A DNA stretch of 64,000 nt from HGM04593 sp045636125 (GTDB lineage: Bacteria > Bacteroidota > Bacteroidia > Bacteroidales > Bacteroidaceae). The notes below the pieces were generated by a model that worked only from the letters and a program-made list of their open reading frames with translations, did not search any database and was not told the DNA's origin. Shown one piece after another: positions 35,154 through 42,565 of the stretch. The DNA is taken from contig JAZTWX010000016.1 of the NCBI GenBank assembly GCA_045636125.1, forward strand, positions 1 to 64,000. The letters are read 5' to 3'. Made by a program: the position numbers and the translations under genes. Positions within the stretch are counted from its first letter, which is position 1. Each line of letters opens with the position of its first letter.

Positions 35154-36230
35154 ATGATACATTTAAGGAATATATTGCTTTTTCTTTTCTTGCTGGCGAC
35201 ACCTGTAGCGGCGCCTGCGGCATCATCGTCGGGCAGCGGGGGGTTCAATGCGACAAAGGTGATATTCGACCACCTGAAGGACTCCTATGAGTGGCACATA
35301 ACAACCATTGGCGACAAGCACATTACCATAGACCTGCCCGTAATACTATACAGCGACAGGGTGGGGTGGCAGCTCTTTTCGTCGGGCGTTTTTCATCATT
35401 CGCCCGAATATAACGGCTTCCACATTGCTACCGGCGGAGCCTACGAGGGCAAAATTACCGAGTACGACGAGCAGGGCAACGAGCAGCGTCCGGTGCTCGA
35501 TATTTCCATTACAAAGAACGTGCTTGCGGTGTTTGTGAACGCTCTCCTCCTGGTAATAATAGTGCTGTGCGTGTCGCGCTGGTACAAAAAACACACGCTC
35601 GACGATGGTGCCCCCAAAGGCTTTGTGGGTGCTATGGAGGCTGTCGTGTGCATGATAATAGACGATGTTATAAAACCCAATATAGGCGACCAGTCGGCCC
35701 GTTTCACCCCATACCTGCTCACGGTGTTCTTCTATATACTCCTGAGCAACCTTATGGGCCTTGTTCCCATATTTCCCGGTGGCGCCAACGTAACGGGTAA
35801 CATTGCCGTTACGCTTGCTCTTGCGCTGTGCACATTTGTTGCGGTGAACGTTTTCGGTAACCGCGAATATTGGAAAGAGATTCTCTGGCCCGATGTTCCT
35901 ATGTGGCTTAAGGTGCCTCTGCCACTTATGCCGTTCATAGAGATTTTCGGCTTGTTTGTAAAGCCTTTTGCGCTCACCGTGCGACTTTTTGCAAACATCT
36001 TTGCCGGTCACACAGCCTTGCTGGTTTTTGTGTGTCTCATATTCATAACCGTGGGCGTGAACAAGTATCTTGGTGGTGCAATGAGTGTAATATCGGTCTT
36101 TTTCACGGTATTTATGAATATATTGGAACTGTTGGTGGCGTTCATACAGGCATTTGTGTTTACAATGCTGTCGGCGGTGTTCATAGGCCTTGCACAGCCC
36201 TCTCACCATCACAAGGAAGAAGAAAAATAA
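35154..36230 (+). CDS. atpB: ATP synthase Fo a subunit
   Basis: The a subunit forms the proton half-channels. The 358-residue protein starts with a signal-like segment (ILLFLFLLATPVAAPAA) and a periplasmic domain of about 100 residues, then five to six membrane helices. FALTVRLFANIFAGH holds the conserved arginine of the channel. The long N-terminus is typical of Bacteroidetes. The C-terminus is histidine- and glutamate-rich (PSHHHKEEEK). Confidence 0.95.
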   Translation: MIHLRNILLFLFLLATPVAAPAASSSGSGGFNATKVIFDHLKDSYEWHITTIGDKHITIDLPVILYSDRVGWQLFSSGVFHHSPEYNGFHIATGGAYEGKITEYDEQGNEQRPVLDISITKNVLAVFVNALLLVIIVLCVSRWYKKHTLDDGAPKGFVGAMEAVVCMIIDDVIKPNIGDQSARFTPYLLTVFFYILLSNLMGLVPIFPGGANVTGNIAVTLALALCTFVAVNVFGNREYWKEILWPDVPMWLKVPLPLMPFIEIFGLFVKPFALTVRLFANIFAGHTALLVFVCLIFITVGVNKYLGGAMSVISVFFTVFMNILELLVAFIQAFVFTMLSAVFIGLAQPSHHHKEEEK

Positions 36231-36255
36231 TTATTAACTTAAAAATATTAGATTT

Positions 36256-36498
36256 ATGTTTTTGACAATTTTGTTACAGGCGGTAATTGCAAAATCGGCA
36301 GCAGTGTTTGCTGCAAGTGTAGTTGTTATTGGTGCAGCATTCGGTATCAGCCGCATTGCATCTACTGCGTTGGAGTCTATGGCCCGTCAGCCCGAAGTAT
36401 CGGGTGATATCCGTTCGAGTATGATTTTGGCAGCAGCGCTCATTGAGGGTGTTTCTATGTTTGCCATTCTTGTGTCGGTTCTTGTTGTGTTGTTGTAA
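36256..36498 (+). CDS. atpE: ATP synthase Fo c subunit
   Basis: An 80-residue hairpin of two membrane helices with the ion-binding carboxylate Glu64 in ALIEGVSM and the polar loop ARQPE. The residue after the carboxylate is Gly, not the Ser/Thr of sodium-type rings, and no matching Gln is seen in helix 1, so a proton ring is likely. This contrasts with subunit K of the V-type enzyme upstream. Confidence 0.94.
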   Translation: MFLTILLQAVIAKSAAVFAASVVVIGAAFGISRIASTALESMARQPEVSGDIRSSMILAAALIEGVSMFAILVSVLVVLL

Positions 36499-36513
36499 AA
36501 ACCATTCAAGGGA

Positions 36514-37023
36514 ATGTCAATTTTATTACCCGATGCAGGATTGTTGTTCTGGATGCTTGTTGCGTTCGGGATAGTATTCTTCATCCTTGCAAAATTCGGT
36601 TTTCCGGCAATCACCTCAATGGTGGAGCAGCGTAAGCGCCTCATCGATGAATCGCTCGAAAATGCCAAGGCGGCCAACGCTCGCCTTGACTCTATCAAGG
36701 CCGAGGGTGAAGCTCTGCTGAAAGAGGCGCAGGAGGAGCAGACAAAGCTCCTGCGCGAAGCTGTTGCCACAAGGGAACAGCTGCTGAAAGAGGCGCGCGA
36801 AAAGGCCGAGGAAGAGGGTAAGAGAATGCTTGCCGAGGCAAGGCGTGTCATTGAGCGTGAGAAGGAGGAGGCGTTGCGCGATATACGCAACAGCGTGGCC
36901 GAAATCTCGCTCAGTGTAGCCGAAAAAATTCTGCGTAACTCACTCACGCAGGAGGCTTCGCAACAAGCCTACATAAACAAGCTTGTCGACGAAGCAATAA
37001 CAAAAAAGGAGCCTGAAAAATGA
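36514..37023 (+). CDS. atpF: ATP synthase Fo b subunit
   Basis: The 169-residue protein has one N-terminal membrane helix (LLFWMLVAFGIVFFILAKF) and a long charged coiled coil, as expected for the peripheral stalk. Its stop overlaps the delta start (ATGA at 37020-37023). Confidence 0.93.
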   Translation: MSILLPDAGLLFWMLVAFGIVFFILAKFGFPAITSMVEQRKRLIDESLENAKAANARLDSIKAEGEALLKEAQEEQTKLLREAVATREQLLKEAREKAEEEGKRMLAEARRVIEREKEEALRDIRNSVAEISLSVAEKILRNSLTQEASQQAYINKLVDEAITKKEPEK

Positions 37024-37568
37024 ACACGGGAACAATAGCGACACGTTACGCAAAGGCTCTTTACCGCTATGCAAGCGAGCAGGGAGCCGAAACGGCCGTG
37101 TACCAAAATATGTTGCAGTTAAAGGATGTGCTGCGCCGTCAGAAGGGGCTGCCCGTTCTTCTTAAAGACCCTTCGCTGTCGCTTGTCGACAAGGTGAGGA
37201 GTGTTTGCGACAAGGTGCAGGCTTCGCCGCTATTCGAGAATTTCATAACCCTTGTGCTCAAAGCGCAGCGTGGGGAATTGTTGCTCTATATGGCCTATTC
37301 CTACATCGACCTTTACCGCAAGGAAAAGCGTGTGGTGAATTTCAAGATAACGACAGCCGTGCCTCTCCCGCCCGAAACTGAAAAGCGCATTGCCGAAACA
37401 ATTTCCGGGAAAGGTGATTTCACACCGGAATTCAACAACGTGGTCGACCCCTCTATAATAGGCGGCTTTGTGTGTGTGGCAGGCAATACGCGGTTAGATG
37501 CAAGCGTGAGCACCCAGCTTTCTGAAATAAGAAAACAATTAGTTAAAGAAACAAGAAATTTAGTGTAA
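37020..37568 (+). CDS. atpH: ATP synthase F1 delta subunit
   Basis: Delta joins the b stalk to the top of F1. The 182-residue product has IATRYAKALYRYASEQG at the start, the family signature, and VDPSIIGGFVCVAGN-like strands near the end. It overlaps atpF by 4 bases and its stop overlaps the alpha start by 1 base. Confidence 0.92.
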   Translation: MNTGTIATRYAKALYRYASEQGAETAVYQNMLQLKDVLRRQKGLPVLLKDPSLSLVDKVRSVCDKVQASPLFENFITLVLKAQRGELLLYMAYSYIDLYRKEKRVVNFKITTAVPLPPETEKRIAETISGKGDFTPEFNNVVDPSIIGGFVCVAGNTRLDASVSTQLSEIRKQLVKETRNLV

Positions 37569-39145
37569 TGAACATAAGACCAAGCGAAGTTTCCGATGTG
37601 TTGCTTCAGCAGCTGAAAGGCATTGACAACAGTGCGAAATATGACGAAGTGGGCACTGTGCTGCAAGTGAGCGACGGTGTTGTGCGCATATACGGCTTGC
37701 TCAATGCCGAGGCCGATGAGTTGTTGGAATTCGACAACGGTGTGAAGGCTATTGTAATGAACCTCGAGGAGGACAACGTGGGTGCCATTCTGTTGGGCTC
37801 TACCGAAAAGATTAAGGAGGGAATGACCGTGAAACGCACCGGCCGCATTGCATCTATCGATGTGAGCGAGCAGATGCTCGGGCGAGTGATTACTCCGCTG
37901 GGCGAGCCTCTCGACGGAAAGGGCGAAATTGGTGGTGAAAAGTTTGAAATGCCGCTCGACCGCAAGGCGCCCGGTGTCATTTTCCGCCAGCCTGTAAACG
38001 AGCCTTTGCAAACAGGCCTCAAGTCTATCGACTCAATGATACCCATCGGCCGCGGACAGCGTGAGCTCATCATCGGCGACCGCCAGACAGGAAAGACCGC
38101 CATTGCTATTGACACAATAATTAACCAGCGTGCCAACTACGAGGCAGGCAAGCCTGTCTACTGTATATATGTTGCTGTGGGGCAGAAGGGTTCTACTGTG
38201 GCATCCATTGTGAATACTTTGCGCCAGCACGGTGCGCTCGACTACACAATTGTGGTTGTTGCCACAGCGTCGGACACTGCGGCAATGCAGTATTATGCTC
38301 CTATGGCAGGCGCTGCAATAGGTGAGTATTTCCGCGATACGGGCCGTCACGCTCTTGTGGTGTACGACGACCTTTCGAAACAGGCTGTGGCCTACCGCGA
38401 GGTGTCGCTCATTCTGCGTCGCCCTTCGGGTCGCGAGGCTTATCCCGGTGATGTCTTCTACCTCCACTCGCGTCTTTTGGAACGTGCTGCAAAAATAATA
38501 AACCAGCAAGAGGTTGCCGAAAAGATGAACGACCTCCCCCCCTCGCTCGTGGGCAAGGTGAAAGGTGGCGGCTCGTTGACTGCGTTGCCCATCATCGAAA
38601 CGCAGGCGGGCGATGTGTCGGCCTATATTCCCACCAACGTAATTTCAATTACCGATGGACAGATATACCTCGAAAGTGACCTCTTCAACCAAGGTTTCCG
38701 CCCCGCGGTAAATGTGGGTATTTCGGTGTCGCGTGTGGGTGGCAACGCTCAAATAAAGTCTATGAAAAAGGTTGCCGGAACACTCAAGATTGACCAGGCG
38801 CAGTTCCGCGAGCTCGAAGCCTTTGCAAAGTTCGGCAGTGATATGGACCCCGTTACAATGATGGTTATTGAGCGCGGCCGCCGCAACAACGCTCTGCTTG
38901 TGCAGAAACAGTATTCTCCCGTTCCTGTGGCCGAGCAGATAGCCGTTATATATTGTGGAGTGAACAACCTGCTTGCCGAAATTCCAATTGGCAAGGTGCA
39001 GGAGTTCGAAACAATGTTCCTCGATGTTATGCGCACCCGCCACCGCGAGGATGTGCTCGATGTTCTCTCGTCGGGTGTCATAAACGAAGATGTAACAACT
39101 ATAATAGAGAGCGTGGCACGCGAAATTACTGCAACAATTAAATAA
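37568..39145 (+). CDS. atpA: ATP synthase F1 alpha subunit
   Basis: The alpha subunit alternates with beta and binds but does not turn over nucleotide. The P-loop GDRQTGKTAI lies near residue 171, with IRPSEVSDVLLQQL at the start and the VGISVSRVGG motif near 385. Length of 525 residues is normal. Gamma follows after 14 bases. Confidence 0.97.
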   Translation: MNIRPSEVSDVLLQQLKGIDNSAKYDEVGTVLQVSDGVVRIYGLLNAEADELLEFDNGVKAIVMNLEEDNVGAILLGSTEKIKEGMTVKRTGRIASIDVSEQMLGRVITPLGEPLDGKGEIGGEKFEMPLDRKAPGVIFRQPVNEPLQTGLKSIDSMIPIGRGQRELIIGDRQTGKTAIAIDTIINQRANYEAGKPVYCIYVAVGQKGSTVASIVNTLRQHGALDYTIVVVATASDTAAMQYYAPMAGAAIGEYFRDTGRHALVVYDDLSKQAVAYREVSLILRRPSGREAYPGDVFYLHSRLLERAAKIINQQEVAEKMNDLPPSLVGKVKGGGSLTALPIIETQAGDVSAYIPTNVISITDGQIYLESDLFNQGFRPAVNVGISVSRVGGNAQIKSMKKVAGTLKIDQAQFRELEAFAKFGSDMDPVTMMVIERGRRNNALLVQKQYSPVPVAEQIAVIYCGVNNLLAEIPIGKVQEFETMFLDVMRTRHREDVLDVLSSGVINEDVTTIIESVAREITATIK

Positions 39146-39159
39146 TTGAGGGTGAGCCT

Positions 39160-40011
39160 ATGAACCTGAAAGAGGTGAAATTGAGGATACAGTCGGTGAA
39201 GAATACACAAAAGATAACATCGGCTATGAAACTGGTGTCGGCGGCAAAATTGCGTCGTGCGCAGAACGCCATTGAGGGTATGCGCCCCTACAAGGAGAAA
39301 CTCGATGAGATTCTCGCAGCCTTTCTTGGCTCGCTCTCATTGGTGGACACTCCGTGGGCGGTGCAGCGCGAGGCTAAAAAGGTAGTTGTGGTAGCCGTTT
39401 CATCCTCGTCGAGCCTTTGCGGCAGTTTCAATTCCAATATAATACGCGAGGCAAAGGCGGTGGTCGAAAAATATATCGCCGCAGGTGCCGCTGTTGAAAT
39501 ATACCCGGTTGGAAAGAAAATCTTCGAGGCGTTTAAGAAGAGCGGTTACGAGCAGGACACCATTCTGCTGGAGCAGGCTGCAAAAGTCACTTACGCGCAG
39601 GTTGCCGCAGTTGCCGCCACCCTTATGGAGCGCTTTGCAACGGGTGACATCGACAGGGTGGAACTTGTATACACCCACTATCACTCGGCTGCGCGTCAGG
39701 TGCCTGTGAACGAGGCTCTTTTGCCCGTAGACATAACGGCTGTCGCAGGCAGTGAAACGGTAGATTTTATTATCGAGCCCGGCCGCAGAGAACTCTTGCA
39801 CACCCTCCTGCCCAAAGTCATTACCTTACGCCTTTTTACCGCCTTGCTCGATTCGGCAACTGCCGAGCACGCCGCACGTATGCTTGCAATGCAGATAGCT
39901 ACCGACAATGCCGACGAACTGATAGCCGAGCTTGTGCGCGAGTATAACAAAGGCCGTCAGCAGGCAATTACAAATGAGTTGCTCGACATTGTTTCGGGCA
40001 GTGCCAATTAA
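39160..40011 (+). CDS. atpG: ATP synthase F1 gamma subunit
   Basis: Gamma is the rotor shaft of F1. The 283-residue protein starts MNLKEVKLRIQSVKNTQKIT, the conserved N-terminal helix, and ends with RQQAITNELLDIVSGS, matching the conserved C-terminal helix. It is the last ATP synthase gene. A lipoprotein gene follows 10 bases later. Confidence 0.95.
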   Translation: MNLKEVKLRIQSVKNTQKITSAMKLVSAAKLRRAQNAIEGMRPYKEKLDEILAAFLGSLSLVDTPWAVQREAKKVVVVAVSSSSSLCGSFNSNIIREAKAVVEKYIAAGAAVEIYPVGKKIFEAFKKSGYEQDTILLEQAAKVTYAQVAAVAATLMERFATGDIDRVELVYTHYHSAARQVPVNEALLPVDITAVAGSETVDFIIEPGRRELLHTLLPKVITLRLFTALLDSATAEHAARMLAMQIATDNADELIAELVREYNKGRQQAITNELLDIVSGSAN

Positions 40012-40021
40012 CCTTGTTATA

Positions 40022-41128
40022 ATGAAAAAGATACTTCTTATATTATTCTTTCCTCTTGCCTTCTTTTGTGCCTGCAACAGCAATAATGTGCGTGTCGATG
40101 GAATGGTACATTCGGGAATTACAAACGGCGACAGCATTTTTCTCATAGCAAACACCCCGTCGGGTAACAGGGAGATTGTCGACCGTGCAGTTGTGGCCGG
40201 TGGGGGATTCACCCTGCAGGCGAGCGTGGAGCTGCCCGCAATATGTAGTGTAGTTACATTTACTCCCGCATTAACTACAAAGACAAAGCACGACTTTATA
40301 GCCGAGGGCTCGCCCGTAACGTTGCAGATAAGCAGCGAGAGAGCAGTGGTGAGCGGCTCGCCGTTGAACAGCGAACTGCAGAGTTTCAACGACTCTCTTT
40401 TTATGGCGAAAAAAATCTATTTCCGCTATTTCGAAAAGAGAAACGACTCCATAGGCCTTTCCAATATGGGAAAAAAGGAGGCCGATGATATTATGGCTGT
40501 TACAGCGCAATTCAGCAAAAATGTGCTCTATAATGTTCTGCAAGAGAACAAGGATAATATGCTGGCTGTGTATCTCATAAAGAACTATTACTCCCTCATA
40601 GACCCCGCCGATGGCTTGCGTTTCATTAATGAGCTGCCGCAGAGTGCTCAAAAGGATAATGTAATACGCTACATGGCAAAAATTTTCAGGGGAAGGGACA
40701 ATGCTACTGTCGGCAAGCCTTTTGTGAATTTTTTGCAGAATAACGTAAAAGGTGAACCCGTTCAGCTCTCGTCGGTTGCAGGCAAGGGCGTGCCCGTGGC
40801 TCTCTGTTTCTGGTCGTCGGGCAATGCTGCGTCTGTTGCGGCGCACGAGCGGCTTTCGGCCATTGCACGCAGTGGAGGTGAGGCTCTTCAGCTTGTCGGT
40901 GTTTCAATAGACGACAATTACCGCAGGTGGAACGCCTCGCTGGCAAAGAATGGTTTTGCCGGCATTCAGCTTGCCGATATGCGTGGGTGGAACAACGACG
41001 CTCTCTCGCTCTATGGCATAGACACTTGCCCGTTCTTTGTTCTCATTGGCAAGGACGGCACCATAACCCACCGCACGGGCTCGGTAGCGGAGTTTGAAAA
41101 TGCAATAAAAAGCGTGCTTGGTAAATAA
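40022..41128 (+). CDS. Thioredoxin-fold (TlpA-like) lipoprotein lacking the CXXC pair
   Basis: The 368-residue protein starts with a lipoprotein signal ending FFCAC. A DUF4369-like beta region covers about residues 25-120, a helical middle follows, and the last 140 residues have the thioredoxin fold. The usual active-site segment FWASWCxxC reads FWSSGNAAS here, without either cysteine, so it is unlikely to be an oxidoreductase. SIDDNYRRW and DTCPFFVLIGKDG are family-like. It follows atpG by 10 bases and may be cotranscribed. A structural or sensor role is open. Confidence 0.8.
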   Translation: MKKILLILFFPLAFFCACNSNNVRVDGMVHSGITNGDSIFLIANTPSGNREIVDRAVVAGGGFTLQASVELPAICSVVTFTPALTTKTKHDFIAEGSPVTLQISSERAVVSGSPLNSELQSFNDSLFMAKKIYFRYFEKRNDSIGLSNMGKKEADDIMAVTAQFSKNVLYNVLQENKDNMLAVYLIKNYYSLIDPADGLRFINELPQSAQKDNVIRYMAKIFRGRDNATVGKPFVNFLQNNVKGEPVQLSSVAGKGVPVALCFWSSGNAASVAAHERLSAIARSGGEALQLVGVSIDDNYRRWNASLAKNGFAGIQLADMRGWNNDALSLYGIDTCPFFVLIGKDGTITHRTGSVAEFENAIKSVLGK

Positions 41129-41148
41129 ACTATAATATTAGAGAAACC

Positions 41149-41190
41149 AAAAAGATAGGCTGTCCAAAATTTTGGACAGCCTATCTTTTT
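41149..41190. terminator. Bidirectional terminator at the left edge of phage block 2
   Basis: A perfect 42-base palindrome, with core GTCCAAAATTTTGGAC, flanked by A-rich and T-rich ends. It stands between the plus-strand lipoprotein gene and the minus-strand gene ending at 41195. Confidence 0.85.
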
Positions 41191-41194
41191 CATT

Positions 41195-41440
41195 TTACCC
41201 GCCAATGCCTTTGAGCGTCTGCTGCAAAAGCGTGCCAAGCTCGTCGTCGCCTTGCTCGCGTTCCTTGTTCAGTTTCACAAGAAAGTCGGCAGTGGTTTTG
41301 AGGGCTTGGTTAATGGTACCCGGGTCTTCGCAATTGACGGTGAGCTTTTCGAGCCGCTGTATGAGGCTGTGAAAGAGCGAGAGTGTCTCGTTGTGAACAT
41401 CGTCCATTGTAATACAACTGTTTTTCTTGCATTTTACCAT
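41195..41440 (-). CDS. Small helical protein at the edge of phage block 2
   Basis: From ATG 41440 the product has 81 residues (MVKCKKNSCITMDDVHNETL). Starts at 41512 and 41407 are possible. It is predicted helical (LFHSLIQRLEKLTVN, ALKTTADFLVKLNKERE). The gene is divergent from the ejection genes across about 145 bases that contain site D. No family is recognised; a small terminase-like or regulatory role is only positional guesswork. Confidence 0.5.
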   Translation of the reverse strand: MVKCKKNSCITMDDVHNETLSLFHSLIQRLEKLTVNCEDPGTINQALKTTADFLVKLNKEREQGDDELGTLLQQTLKGIGG

Positions 41441-41533
41441 TGGTTCAGTCTTTATTTGCGAATATACAGCACTCCCCGCCGTTTGAGGTTGTTGAAATGA
41501 TAAAAAACTCAAAAACAGAACATTATGTCATTT

Positions 41534-41550
41534 TAGCAACCTTGTGGCTG
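41534..41550. promoter_or_regulatory. Weak operator-like repeat TAGC-N9-GCTG (site D)
   Basis: TAGCAACCTTGTGGCTG resembles sites A-C but has one extra base in the spacer and a final G. It lies between the divergent genes at 41440 and 41586. The location makes it interesting, but the match is imperfect. Confidence 0.35.
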
Positions 41551-41585
41551 TGTTTCGGTGTTTCTTTTGCGGCAAAAAAAAGCTT

Positions 41586-42113
41586 ATGAGTGTATTTGGT
41601 TTTATGACAGGTGTGAATGGGGCGCTTGGGCTCTATTCGGGTATCAAGGGTATGTTCGACGCCCGCAAGGCGAAGCGCGACCAGGAGAGGGTTATGCGTA
41701 ATATGGCGGCGCAGGAGAACAGCTGGTACAGGAGAAATTATTATGGCGACTATTTGAACAGTTCGGCTGCGCGTGCCGCCATAAAAAGGGTGGAAAAGAC
41801 TATGAAACAGCAGAACGAGCAGAACAGGGCGCGTGCTGCAATAACCGGTGCAACGCCCGAGTATTCAATTGCCCGCAACGAACAGAACCTTAATGCTATG
41901 GATAATTTAATGAGCAGCCTTGCTGCGCAGGACGATGCAAGGAAACGCAGCGTGGATGCTGCTCACCTGCAGAACAGGCAACGCATTGCGGCGCAGGAGT
42001 ATGCAAACCTCTCGCTCGATGAGAAAATGGCGGCACAGAGTGCAACCAATGGGCTGAATCTTTTTCAGGATGCTTTGATGGGACTTAATTGGGGAAACGA
42101 GACAGATGAATGA
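41586..42113 (+). CDS. Probable internal virion (ejection) protein 1
   Basis: The 175-residue protein starts MSVFGFMTGVNGALGLYSGIK, with a hydrophobic first 25 residues, and continues as long Ala/Gln/Arg/Asn-rich helices. This resembles small internal core proteins of podoviruses that leave the head during DNA delivery. I chose ATG 41586. It overlaps the next gene by 8 bases. Confidence 0.65.
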   Translation: MSVFGFMTGVNGALGLYSGIKGMFDARKAKRDQERVMRNMAAQENSWYRRNYYGDYLNSSAARAAIKRVEKTMKQQNEQNRARAAITGATPEYSIARNEQNLNAMDNLMSSLAAQDDARKRSVDAAHLQNRQRIAAQEYANLSLDEKMAAQSATNGLNLFQDALMGLNWGNETDE

Positions 42114-42564
42114 TTGGGGTGAATTGTACAGTAGTTACATAGAAAATGACAGCAAGGAGATGCTGCAAAAGTCTCTCGACTATGAGAAGAAGAGGTTGGA
42201 GCGCGCAAAGCGCCAGCGCGACCTTTCGTCGGTAGCTGCCTTGGTGTCGAATGTGCTGGCTTTTGCAGGCAATAATATGGGCGGTCGCTACAATATCGCT
42301 CCCAAAAAAGTGCAGGCTGTGGCGGGGCTGAAGTATGCTGCTGCGCAGGAGCGTTACCGCAAGGCTATGAGAGACTATCAAGGCCGCATCGCCAAAAGCT
42401 ACATTGGTAACTGCACTGTAGGACAGCAGGGAACAGACCGTGTGCCTGCGCCTCTTATGTTGCAGAAAAGCACTCCAGCGTCCGTCGGCAGGTTGCGTAG
42501 CGAGGACTTTGTAACAAAAATTAAAGAATTAAAGAAACCGGTGTGGTATCAAAACAACAAATAA
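42106..42564 (+). CDS. Probable internal virion (ejection) protein 2
   Basis: The 152-residue product is helical with a charged N-terminal half (LQKSLDYEKKRLERAKRQRD), a short Ala/Val-rich part (SVAALVSNVLAFAG) and a basic end. It sits between two other ejection-protein candidates with an 8-base overlap and a 1-base gap, so cotranslation is likely. No family is recognised. Confidence 0.62.
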   Translation: MNDWGELYSSYIENDSKEMLQKSLDYEKKRLERAKRQRDLSSVAALVSNVLAFAGNNMGGRYNIAPKKVQAVAGLKYAAAQERYRKAMRDYQGRIAKSYIGNCTVGQQGTDRVPAPLMLQKSTPASVGRLRSEDFVTKIKELKKPVWYQNNK

Positions 42565-42565
42565 T

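Noticed and set aside
36256..36498. F-type c subunit as sodium-binding
   Set aside because: The Ser/Thr after the carboxylate and the helix-1 Gln of sodium rings are not present.
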